From assembly GCA_026391655.1 (NCBI GenBank), contig JAPLDR010000057.1:1-36938 (forward strand): DNA of 36,938 bases, written 5' to 3'. The notes beneath the pieces were generated by a model. The model saw only the letters and a program-made list of their open reading frames with translations, had not been told where the DNA came from and did not search any database. Each line of letters starts with the position of its first letter. The stretch's first letter is position 1. Below, piece after piece: positions 1 to 7,669 of the stretch. This stretch comes from Bacteroidia bacterium (GTDB lineage: Bacteria > Bacteroidota > Bacteroidia > Bacteroidales > Prolixibacteraceae). The position numbers and the translations under genes were made by a program.

Positions 1-1
1 A

Positions 2-46
2 ACAGTCAGGATACATCTTCTTGACGGATTATTTTCGGAAAGTTAA
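2..46 (+). CDS. Group II intron maturase, C-terminal tail (partial)
   Basis: Fourteen codons and a TAA stop at 44-46, ending in the residues DGLFSES. Bacterial group II intron maturases often end in a sequence of this kind (YFSES or LFSES), and the out-of-frame continuation WRKLRNRR after the stop is also familiar from such introns. The rest of the protein (reverse transcriptase, X and any endonuclease domains) lies upstream of the window, so nothing can be said about whether it is intact. The assignment depends on the domain V sequence directly after it. Confidence 0.65.
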   Translation, partial: TVRIHLLDGLFSES

Positions 47-60
47 TGGCGTAAATTAAG

Positions 61-138
61 GAACCGCCGTGTACCGAACGGTACGCACGGTGGTGTGGAA
101 GGACGAAACGGGAATTAATCCCGTTTCTCCTATCCGAT
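61..138 (+). ncRNA. Group II intron domains V and VI
   Basis: Domain V: ACCGCCGTG (62-70) pairs with CACGGTGGT (86-94) with one G-T wobble. A short upper stem TACC/GGTA carries a GAAC loop, and two bases on the 3' side (CG) are bulged. This is the layout of the 34-nt catalytic domain V. Domain VI: AAACGGGA (106-113) pairs perfectly with TCCCGTTT (119-126) around a 5-nt loop, with an outer AGGA/TCCT helix. The branch adenosine would be expected on the 3' side near 132, which is inference. Structures were drawn by eye, without covariance support. Confidence 0.75.
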
Positions 139-181
139 TTTTAGAGGTATTAAACGGCTCATCGTGTTTTTGAAAAATTTC

Positions 182-214
182 AAAAAAAAGACTGCCCATT
201 TTCGGGCAGTCTTT
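182..214 (-). terminator. Rho-independent terminator of susC1-susD1
   Basis: A perfect 11-bp stem, AAAGACTGCCC (187-197) with GGGCAGTCTTT (204-214), closes a 6-nt loop. Read on the minus strand it is followed by eight T residues (complement of 182-189). It lies 22 bp after the susD1 stop codon, so it ends that transcript. Confidence 0.9.
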
Positions 215-235
215 AAAAATATCAGCAGTCAACTA

Positions 236-2212
236 CTAATAATATCCGGGGTTTTGCATCTCTGACATCGGTGGTTGAGGAAGTAAGCGATTTGTATAGG
301 TATTAGGAATTGGTCTGAGCTTATGATAATCCTTAATATTTGCAACAGCATCAGGATTATACAGTTTCGCACGTGCAACCAATGTTCCTGTCCGGGCTAA
401 ATCTTCCCAGCGATTCAACTCTCCGTATAATTCACGAGCCCTCTCTTCGAGCATCCAGTCCACAAAAGCATCAAATCCGGCACCCGATGGGTACTTGGGT
501 ACTAATACGTCTGCCGCAGTAACCAACATGCTCGATTGTGTGGAAGTTGTATTATTCGTACCCCCGTCGATTGTATAAACCTGAGCTGGTTTTGATTCAC
601 CATCGACATAAGCAGCCCGTTTACGAACTTCGTTAATATACTTAAGTGCATTAGTCCAATCCCCTTTTCGGCCATACGCTTCGCCAGCGATCAAATAGGT
701 TTCTGCCAAACGCATGCGATGAAAATTACGTGAACCAGCCTGATAGTTCATATCCTGTCTTTGATCATCGAGCCATTTCAACATGGTAGGGAAGTTATTC
801 ACATCGTATTTATCAACCGGAATGAAAAGGTAACGAGACTTTGCAATGTCTGTCAGCATTTGACGATATTTTGCATCATCAAGCTTGGTTTGCTTCGGAT
901 TTGTAGTTGAATAATAACTAAGTGCACCATAGTATTTCGAAGAAATATAGATGGCTGTATCCCCAACTTTGAATTTAGGTTTACCTACCAAATCAGTCGG
1001 TGTGGTATAGATGACATCCGTTGTTACATCTGCATTGGTAACCGGATCAATGTAATAATATTTGGCTTTCCAAACGTTAGTAGCAGCTGTGGTTGCATTA
1101 TTCGAAATATAAGCCCATTTAAAGGTTTTATATAAGCGGGAATCTGTTGTCCGATCCCAAAGTTTTTGAATGGTCACAGGACTGATATGGATTCGTTTCC
1201 AGGGGCGGCCATTGGGCATATCGCGGATCATTCCAAGTTTAACATCATATTGCTCTACCCAGTATAGGTGTAATTGATTTCCACCATCGGATCCGGAAGT
1301 TCCCGCACCATTAAAATTGGCATCAGATTTAGTGTACTCAACATCCCATATAATCTCTTTGGAAACTTTTTGATTGTTCTGTTCGAAAACATTCGCAAAG
1401 TTGGCTTCCAATGAAAATTTTCCGGAATTAATCACCTGCGTGGCATAAATTGCAGCACTATCCAGGTCCGTAGCTTTTCCTCCACGTGTAGCGGCATCCG
1501 AACTATTCCTGGTAAGATACACCTTTGCCAATAAATGTGCAGCTGACCATTTTGTCGCGCGTCCACGATCAGACTGTTGGTAAACATCGGGCAAAACAGC
1601 ATAAGCAGCCGCCAGATCACTGATTATTTGTTTGTAAACATCAGCTACAGGAGCTCTCTTAAATTCAGTGGTTATTTCTGTAACATTACCCTGGACAATT
1701 AATGGAAGAGCACCATAATGCTGAACCAAATCGAAGTAATAATAGGCACGCAGGAATTGAAGCTCAGCTGAACGTTGCGTCTTTTGATCAGCTGTCATAT
1801 CTGTGACATTTGGCATATACATCAAAGCTGTATTCGCCCGGGTAATTCCCTTGTAATTGTTGTTCCAAAATTTGTTAATTACATCCTGACTTGGATCCAA
1901 ACCACTCAGGTATTTATTGAAAGCGTCTTTGTTTCCGCCATCAGCACCTTCCCAGGTAAAATCTGTACCATATTCAGTCAGACAATAATAGGCTTCCATA
2001 TTACCGCCTGCAGTAGTGTTGTCACCTTGATTATACGAACCACAATACCAACGCATAGCCTGATAGACGCCATTTACAGCAGCTTCCATCCCAACCTTAG
2101 TGTTCAGATAGGTATAACCTACATTCGTATATTGTTCCTCCTTGAGGTAGTTATTGCAGGCAGTAGCCGCAAATAAAACCAGGACTAGTATTAAATAAGA
2201 TATTCTTTTCAT
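236..2212 (-). CDS. SusD/RagB family nutrient-binding lipoprotein (susD1)
   Basis: Surface lipoprotein partner of the TonB-dependent transporter just upstream; it should lie over the SusC barrel and capture the oligosaccharide or other nutrient. The 658-residue protein starts with a lipoprotein signal peptide (FAATAC, lipidated Cys19) and then the early SusD segment NNYLKEEQYTNV. The region QRSAELQFLRAYYYFDLVQHYGALPL (about residues 146-172) is the conserved TPR-type helix of SusD proteins, and the C-terminal part has the typical LAETYLIAGEAYGRKGD and ARELYGELNRWEDLART segments. Length is within the family's range, towards the upper end. The gene follows susC1 by 34 bp and ends at the terminator at 182-214. 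No glycoside hydrolase lies nearby, so the ligand cannot be predicted. ATG start at 2212. Confidence 0.95.
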   Translation of the reverse strand: MKRISYLILVLVLFAATACNNYLKEEQYTNVGYTYLNTKVGMEAAVNGVYQAMRWYCGSYNQGDNTTAGGNMEAYYCLTEYGTDFTWEGADGGNKDAFNKYLSGLDPSQDVINKFWNNNYKGITRANTALMYMPNVTDMTADQKTQRSAELQFLRAYYYFDLVQHYGALPLIVQGNVTEITTEFKRAPVADVYKQIISDLAAAYAVLPDVYQQSDRGRATKWSAAHLLAKVYLTRNSSDAATRGGKATDLDSAAIYATQVINSGKFSLEANFANVFEQNNQKVSKEIIWDVEYTKSDANFNGAGTSGSDGGNQLHLYWVEQYDVKLGMIRDMPNGRPWKRIHISPVTIQKLWDRTTDSRLYKTFKWAYISNNATTAATNVWKAKYYYIDPVTNADVTTDVIYTTPTDLVGKPKFKVGDTAIYISSKYYGALSYYSTTNPKQTKLDDAKYRQMLTDIAKSRYLFIPVDKYDVNNFPTMLKWLDDQRQDMNYQAGSRNFHRMRLAETYLIAGEAYGRKGDWTNALKYINEVRKRAAYVDGESKPAQVYTIDGGTNNTTSTQSSMLVTAADVLVPKYPSGAGFDAFVDWMLEERARELYGELNRWEDLARTGTLVARAKLYNPDAVANIKDYHKLRPIPNTYTNRLLPQPPMSEMQNPGYY

Positions 2213-2246
2213 ATCGCTTTGTATAATTTACATTTTAAAAGTCAGA

Positions 2247-5200
2247 TTACAAACTCATATTAATACCTACCATAAATGTACGTGGCGTTGGAACATTAAA
2301 ATCCTGTCCGCTTTCAGGGTCTGTACCAGGAAATTTGGTGATACAGAAAGCATTCTGAACAGTCACATACATTCTAAACTTGGTAATTCCAACCTTATTA
2401 ATAAGATTTTTAGGTAATGTATAACCCAGTGTCACATCACTTAAACGTAGAAAGGAAGCTTCAAAATAATTCAATGCGCTCCTGAATGGTGGATTTTCTA
2501 CTCCGTTGTTTGGCCGGGGCGCCTCGTTGCTGCCATTACTTTCGGTTACATTTCCTGAAGCATCGTATGCAGTTGCTTTCCAGTAATTTACTTTCATACA
2601 GTTGTAACGGCCATTGAAACTCAACCCACGGTCAAATTTCAGCATATTACCGTAAGAAGCATTGAATGAGAAATTCAGATCAAAACTCTTGTAATCTATG
2701 TAGTTGGCAATATTGGCAGTGAATTTCGGACGAGGTGTTCCGATAACAACACGGTCTGCCTCGGTAATTTTATAGTCGCCATTGGTATCCTGTACCTTAA
2801 TATCGCCGGGCTTAAATGTATTGCCCACATATTTTGCCATTTCAGCTTCTTCGCCCAATTGCCAAATTCCCAAAGATTTATAATCAAAATAAACTTCTAT
2901 GGGTTGTCCGATGAACCAGCCACTACCCACATCGTCTTTTTTATCACCATACAGGTCAACAATTTTCTCCTGGTTTCGTGCAAAAATAAAATCGGTATTC
3001 CAGCTGAAATCTTTTTTCTTGATGTTTTGGGTATTCAATGTAATTTCGATCCCCTTGTTCTGAGTTTTTGCAACATTCGAAAGTACACTGTTGAATCCCG
3101 ATACCTGAGGTAGATTTCTTTGCAGCAAGATATCCGAAGTGTTTTGCAGGTAAACATCAACTACTCCATTGATACGTCCTTTGAAGAGTCCAAAATCAAT
3201 ACCGGCATTCCATGATTTGGTCGTTTCCCATCCCAGATTCGGGTTTGGCATTTCGTACTGATAAAAAGCCATCACATTGTTTGAACCAAAATTGTAGCGG
3301 GAATAGTTAAGACTACCGCCTGTTTTATAGGCAGCAATATCCGTTGTCGCTGTAACGCCGTATCCTACTCTTAATTTCAAAGCGCTTATGACGTCGATAC
3401 CTTTCATAAATGATTCTTCGCTGGCACGCCATGCAAGTGCAGCAGCAGGGAAGAGCACCCACTGGTGTCCTTCAGCCAATCGTGAAGAGCCGTCATTACG
3501 AAGAGAAGCTGTCAATAAATACTTATCATTAAAACTGTAGTTTAAACGACCCATAAAGGAAGCAAGTTGCCATTTAGCGTATGAACTACTTACACCTGCA
3601 GGTTTAGGTGAACTACCGACATTATACCACAACTGAGTTTCGTACGGTAAGTCAGTCACACTTATTCTTGCATTTTCATACTTTTCCTGTTGAATTGATT
3701 GCAGCATCGTAACACCGAAAGTATGTTTATTGATGGTTTTGTTCCAATATAAAAGATTCTCCACGGTAAACATTGTCCGGGTATCACTATTATTTTCAGC
3801 ACGTGCCAAAGCACCCTGACGATCGGAACTACGTGATCCATAAAAACGTTGATCGTAGTAAGGGCCAACATCCAAACCAAAGTTTGAACGGAATTTAAAA
3901 TCGAAAGGCAATTTCACTTCCATATAATAACTCCCCATAAACCGGTCTTTCCGGTATCTGACAATTACATCACTTACATTAAGCACCGGATTCCATAACT
4001 GAGGGTCATTTCCCGGGCGATTGAATACAACACCATTTGCGTCGCGAATATTTGCAAGGGGTGAAAGACTTGTGATTCCATTGTATACATTAGGACCATC
4101 ATTTCTATCGAAATGTGAGAATTGTGTTTGACCTCCAATCGTTATTCTATCCGTAAGATTCCAGTCAAAATTTACGCGGACAGAATAGCGCGAATAATCC
4201 TGGGTTTTGACTAATCCTTTTTGATTAAAATAGGTAGCTGAAGCCATTACTTTTAATTTTTCAGTTCCTCCGCGAACACTTACTTCATGATTCGTAATGG
4301 TTCCTGTGCGCGTTACTTCGCCCAGCCAATCGGTTGTTTCCAAACGTTCACCATGCCAGGAACCGTCGGCATCATATGCATTTTTAATTTTAAAGGCAAT
4401 CCCGGCAGGGTCGTTTTCCTGACCAACCGGCATCATTAACACGTCTGTGACATAGGTTGGGACAACTGGCAATTTTCCACTTTTACGGTAGGCTTCACGT
4501 ATAAATTCAACCCATTCAGGCCCGTTAAAAAGGGCAATCGATTTTGCTGGTGTTTGAACCCCGTAATAACTGTTATAGTCAATTACTGCCTTTCCTTCTT
4601 TACCTTTCTTGGTAGTAATCAGGACTACTCCATTAGCTCCACGTGCTCCATAAATGGCGGTTGCAGAAGCGTCTTTCAAAATATCGATGGTTTCGATATC
4701 CGACTGACTGATTTCACTTAGGCCGATAACCAATGGTATTCCATCTACAACATATAATGGTGAACTGCCGGCAGTAATCGAACGATTACCACGGATCATA
4801 ACAGTTGCATCACTACCCGGAGCGGCACTTTTCTGTTGAACGTAAACACCTGCTGCTTTTCCCTGTAAAGCCTGTGCCGCACTAAAGCTGGCTTTTTCCA
4901 TGAGCTTTGCATTAGTAACCGACGAAACAGAACCTGTCAGGTCTTTTTTCTTTACTACACCATATCCAACAACAACTACTTCTTCGACACCAATGTTCTC
5001 TTCAGCAAGGATCACATCATATACTGAACTGTTACTAACAGGCACCTCCTGCGTTATCATTCCAACGAAGGAGAATTCCAGCGCTTTTGCATCAGCCGGG
5101 ATTGATAAACTGAATTTACCATCCATATCTGTAACTATTCCCGTAGTCGTCCCTTTTACGATCACCGATACACCCGGTATTCCGTTACCTGAATGTTCGG

Positions 5201-5618
5201 TAACCTTACCGCTGATCTTTCGCTGGGCCACCTGAGGTAGCGGCATATCAGCAGGAGAGATCACGATCTGCCTGTCGTAAACAGCATATTTTGCATCCTT
5301 ACTGGCAAATAGCTGATCAAGAATTGAATTGATCTGTTCATTTTCGGCCAGAATATCCACTTTCCGTTCAACATCAACCAGATCGTTGTTGTACAGGAAA
5401 TAAAACTCACTTGACCGCTCAATTTCCTTAAGCACTTGTTTTACAGATGCTTGATTTAGTTTTAGCGATACCCTTGCAGTCTGAGAGTAGGTGCCCGTGG
5501 CTAAAAGATTTAAAGTGGAAATGAGGATCAGTAACAGCGTAATTTTCATAGTAATTAATCCTTTCTTTAAAACGGCATATCGATCACCGTCCGGAGAATT
5601 TAATCCGAGTTTTTTCAT
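2247..5618 (-). CDS. SusC/RagA TonB-dependent transporter with STN signalling domain (susC1)
   Basis: Outer-membrane active transporter, 1123 residues. After an extended N-terminus and signal peptide (hydrophobic core about 25-42) comes an STN (secretin/TonB short N-terminal) domain at about 50-120, then a carboxypeptidase-regulatory-like domain (about 134-205), the SusC signature VVVVGYG (214-220), a plug domain beginning near DLTGSVSSV (226-234), and a 22-strand-type barrel to the C-terminus. The STN domain marks it as a transducer: ligand occupancy should be signalled to the FecR protein encoded just upstream (5767-6804), which controls the divergent ECF sigma gene. It is followed by susD1. 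The long N-terminal extension before the signal peptide is common in Bacteroidota SusC proteins; initiation at Met24 is possible. Confidence 0.95.
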   Translation of the reverse strand: MKKLGLNSPDGDRYAVLKKGLITMKITLLLILISTLNLLATGTYSQTARVSLKLNQASVKQVLKEIERSSEFYFLYNNDLVDVERKVDILAENEQINSILDQLFASKDAKYAVYDRQIVISPADMPLPQVAQRKISGKVTEHSGNGIPGVSVIVKGTTTGIVTDMDGKFSLSIPADAKALEFSFVGMITQEVPVSNSSVYDVILAEENIGVEEVVVVGYGVVKKKDLTGSVSSVTNAKLMEKASFSAAQALQGKAAGVYVQQKSAAPGSDATVMIRGNRSITAGSSPLYVVDGIPLVIGLSEISQSDIETIDILKDASATAIYGARGANGVVLITTKKGKEGKAVIDYNSYYGVQTPAKSIALFNGPEWVEFIREAYRKSGKLPVVPTYVTDVLMMPVGQENDPAGIAFKIKNAYDADGSWHGERLETTDWLGEVTRTGTITNHEVSVRGGTEKLKVMASATYFNQKGLVKTQDYSRYSVRVNFDWNLTDRITIGGQTQFSHFDRNDGPNVYNGITSLSPLANIRDANGVVFNRPGNDPQLWNPVLNVSDVIVRYRKDRFMGSYYMEVKLPFDFKFRSNFGLDVGPYYDQRFYGSRSSDRQGALARAENNSDTRTMFTVENLLYWNKTINKHTFGVTMLQSIQQEKYENARISVTDLPYETQLWYNVGSSPKPAGVSSSYAKWQLASFMGRLNYSFNDKYLLTASLRNDGSSRLAEGHQWVLFPAAALAWRASEESFMKGIDVISALKLRVGYGVTATTDIAAYKTGGSLNYSRYNFGSNNVMAFYQYEMPNPNLGWETTKSWNAGIDFGLFKGRINGVVDVYLQNTSDILLQRNLPQVSGFNSVLSNVAKTQNKGIEITLNTQNIKKKDFSWNTDFIFARNQEKIVDLYGDKKDDVGSGWFIGQPIEVYFDYKSLGIWQLGEEAEMAKYVGNTFKPGDIKVQDTNGDYKITEADRVVIGTPRPKFTANIANYIDYKSFDLNFSFNASYGNMLKFDRGLSFNGRYNCMKVNYWKATAYDASGNVTESNGSNEAPRPNNGVENPPFRSALNYFEASFLRLSDVTLGYTLPKNLINKVGITKFRMYVTVQNAFCITKFPGTDPESGQDFNVPTPRTFMVGINMSL

Positions 5619-5682
5619 ATTTTTGCTTTGTTAAATGTTCGTTAATATTTTTTTTTGTAGAGAAATAAGACATTTAATCTTT

Positions 5683-5712
5683 AACGGGGAGGTGCGCTAA
5701 CACTTTCCCGTT
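5683..5712 (-). promoter_or_regulatory. Inverted repeat upstream of susC1, possible ECF promoter or operator
   Basis: In the fecR-susC1 gap, AACGGGGA (5683-5690) and TTCCCGTT (5705-5712) pair at seven of eight positions across 14 nt, 65-94 bp upstream of the susC1 start codon. This is where the promoter used by the cognate ECF sigma factor would be expected. A T run follows on the plus strand, but no plus-strand gene ends here, so a terminator is less likely. The promoter role is inference. Confidence 0.3.
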
Positions 5713-5766
5713 ATTTTTTTCACTTTGTTTAAATCATAGGCAGTAAGTTTAAAGTTTATGCTAATG

Positions 5767-6804
5767 TTAGTTTAAAATAACTTCCCGCTTCGAATACGAA
5801 TTGTCCGGGAGTCTTGATGCTTTTTTTATTTGATATCTAATTGGCGATGACTTACTTAGCAAATCAAGCACTTGCTCGATGGGCTCATCTGTAAAAGTGG
5901 CAGTAAACCTGTACTCCTTCAGATCTTTGTTGCAAATCTTAACCTTTACATTGTACCAGTTTCCGAGTTTTTCGGATACAATGCCAATGGGATCATTGAA
6001 GAAAACCAGTTTACCGTCTTTCCACCCAATATATTTATCGAGATCTTCTTCTGCTGTAATATCAATGGCTTGTTTGTCGATTTTAATTACTGCCCGATCC
6101 GAAGGTTTGAGTTCTGCCAATTGTTTCAAAATCCCGCATGACTCTCTCTCAATTACAACTCTGCCGTGAACGACCGTCGTGCTGATCTCATTGGATTTCG
6201 GATATGATTGAAGATTAAAAGCTGTACCCAATGCCTTTACAGTGATGCCTTTCGCCCTCACGATGAACGGTTTTACGGAATCAGAAGTAATCTCAAAAAA
6301 GGCCTCCCCAATCAATTCCACTTTTCGGGAAATTCCTTTGAATTCGACCGGGAAGATCAGCTTACTACCCGAGTTAAGAAAAACTGTAGTCCCGTCGGAG
6401 AGCTGAAACTTCGAACGGGTTCCGTAAATGGAGGAAATTTCCTGTAAAATCACCGGAGGTTCACTCTTTTCAGCTACTTTAACAGCAACAGGATAGTGGT
6501 AATAAATATAAGCTGTCGAAAATAACCCAGCCAAAATAAATATTGCCGCAGTCCTTAACAGGAACTGGACAAAATTGATTTTTCTGAAAAATAGTCTCAA
6601 CTTGATTTTAATCAATGCACTTTCGACATCAATCGGTTTTAAATCAATTTTTTGTCCCGATTCTTCCCATAGCAGGCGATAGTCCTCAAATATTTTTCGG
6701 TCGGCAGGATCTGACGTCAGATGATTTTTCAACTCCAGATGTTCAGATTCTGTTAGGCTTCCGGTAAAATATCCTGACATTAAGTCATGAATGTTTTCCT
6801 GCAT
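5767..6804 (-). CDS. FecR family anti-sigma factor
   Basis: Inner-membrane regulator that relays transporter occupancy to an ECF sigma factor. From the ATG at 6804 it has 345 residues: a cytoplasmic N-terminal region (1-78) that should bind the sigma factor, one membrane segment (about 81-103), a periplasmic FecR domain (about 125-222, with the typical LSDGTTVFLNSGSKL and GEAFFEI segments) and a C-terminal DUF4974-type domain (about 262-330). The open frame extends three codons upstream to a TTG, but ATG is preferred. It sits between susC1, which carries the matching STN domain, and the divergent sigma gene at 6976. This is the standard Bacteroidota cell-surface signalling arrangement except that sigma and anti-sigma genes are divergent rather than co-directional. 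Confidence 0.93.
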   Translation of the reverse strand: MQENIHDLMSGYFTGSLTESEHLELKNHLTSDPADRKIFEDYRLLWEESGQKIDLKPIDVESALIKIKLRLFFRKINFVQFLLRTAAIFILAGLFSTAYIYYHYPVAVKVAEKSEPPVILQEISSIYGTRSKFQLSDGTTVFLNSGSKLIFPVEFKGISRKVELIGEAFFEITSDSVKPFIVRAKGITVKALGTAFNLQSYPKSNEISTTVVHGRVVIERESCGILKQLAELKPSDRAVIKIDKQAIDITAEEDLDKYIGWKDGKLVFFNDPIGIVSEKLGNWYNVKVKICNKDLKEYRFTATFTDEPIEQVLDLLSKSSPIRYQIKKASRLPDNSYSKREVILN

Positions 6805-6912
6805 TTTTTTCAAAGTTTTATTTAAGACGTATTTTCTTCACCTATACCCTACATCAGTATTGAATTTTTTCAGGTTTTTATTAAAGCCAAAACAAGATGT
6901 TTGTTTGAATAA

Positions 6913-6943
6913 ATTGTAACCTCAAAAAAACAATCTATATTTG
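6913..6943 (+). promoter_or_regulatory. Primary-sigma promoter of the ECF sigma gene
   Basis: TATATTTG (6936-6943) matches the Bacteroidota -7 box TAnnTTTG exactly. ATTG (6913-6916), 19 nt upstream, is one mismatch from the -33 box TTTG. The start codon lies 32 bp downstream. The housekeeping-type motif suggests basal expression rather than strict autoregulation. Confidence 0.6.
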
Positions 6944-6975
6944 TTAGGAAAAACTAACAGACTATAAACACAGCA

Positions 6976-7548
6976 ATGAATTTTGAAAACGAAAATTCAG
7001 ACTGTTTTCTGTTTACTCAGATGCGTTTGGGTAAGGAGGAGGCTTTCGATTTCATTTTCAGAAAATACTATAAGGTATTATCTGTTCAGGCCATTCGGTA
7101 TGTTCATGATCAGGATTCTGCCCAAAGCCTTGTACAGGATTGTTTTGTCAGGTTTTGGGAAAAACGGCGGGAGTTATCCAATATCGTCGATCTCTACTCC
7201 TATCTGTTTTGCATGGTACGCAACCGTTGCATCGATCATATAAGGGAGCGGCAGCGAACCCATATTGTACAAATCACTAATCAGACAGATTCTCCGGAAA
7301 ATGTGACCGAAGAGAAGATCGATGCTAACGACCTGAATTCCCATTTATGGCTGGCAATTGCCAATCTTCCTGACCGTTGTCGTAAAGCATTCGAATACAG
7401 CAGAATCGATGGATTAACTTATGCACAGATTTCCATTAAGATGGCGATATCCCACAAGGTGGTTGAAGCGCTGATCAGCAGGGCATTGAAATTATTACGA
7501 GCCAACCTTGCCAACTTTCTGGGAATTCTGATACTGCTCTTTATTTAG
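6976..7548 (+). CDS. RNA polymerase ECF-type sigma factor
   Basis: A 190-residue sigma-70 family protein of the extracytoplasmic-function class. Region 2 spans about residues 20-90, with the core-binding and -10-recognition helices around DQDSAQSLVQDCFVRFWEKR. Region 4 lies at about 125-180, with the helix-turn-helix segment GLTYAQISIKMAISHKVVEAL. The last nine residues are unusually hydrophobic (LGILILLFI). It should drive the susC1-susD1 locus when FecR releases it. It is divergent from fecR across a 171-bp gap; the ATG at 6976 follows the promoter at 6913-6943. Confidence 0.93.
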   Translation: MNFENENSDCFLFTQMRLGKEEAFDFIFRKYYKVLSVQAIRYVHDQDSAQSLVQDCFVRFWEKRRELSNIVDLYSYLFCMVRNRCIDHIRERQRTHIVQITNQTDSPENVTEEKIDANDLNSHLWLAIANLPDRCRKAFEYSRIDGLTYAQISIKMAISHKVVEALISRALKLLRANLANFLGILILLFI

Positions 7549-7619
7549 GAGACAAAAGTCAGAAGCCAATTTCCAGTCGCGAGTTGCCGGTACCTCCCCA
7601 AACGATAAAACATCTAATA

Positions 7620-7650
7620 TTTGTATTCCTTTTCAAAAAGGCTACTTTTG
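7620..7650 (+). promoter_or_regulatory. Promoter of the cysteate synthase gene
   Basis: TTTG (7620-7623), a 19-nt spacer, then TACTTTTG (7643-7650): both boxes and the spacing match the Bacteroidota primary-sigma consensus exactly. The predicted transcription start, near 7657, leaves a leader of only about 13 nt before the ATG at 7670. Confidence 0.75.
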
Positions 7651-7669
7651 GAGACTCAAAATTATAGTT

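Larger units (their letters stand above)
1..138 (+). mobile_element. Group II intron, 3' end only
   Basis: The left edge of the window holds the end of a retroelement. It contains, in order, the last codons of an intron-encoded reverse transcriptase/maturase (2-46), a domain V hairpin (about 61-96) and a domain VI hairpin (about 103-131). The run CCTATCCGAT at 129-138 fits the usual 3' end of bacterial group II introns, whose last two bases are AY, so the intron probably ends at about 138. Everything 5' of the maturase tail lies outside the window. Intron and maturase would read on the plus strand, opposite to the neighbouring susD gene. The exact boundary is inferred and the intron class is not assigned. 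Confidence 0.8.

Noticed and set aside
1-214. Class C group II intron inserted at a terminator
   Set aside because: Class C introns sit just after the terminator stem on the 5' exon side. Here the terminator lies in the 3' exon, 48 bp away, and belongs to the opposite strand.
1775-2176. 133-codon plus-strand frame inside susD1
   Set aside because: It lies wholly within a clear SusD gene on the other strand, has no recognisable domain and no promoter.
5683-5720. Terminator on the plus strand in the fecR-susC1 gap
   Set aside because: A T run follows the hairpin on plus, but no plus-strand gene ends in this area.
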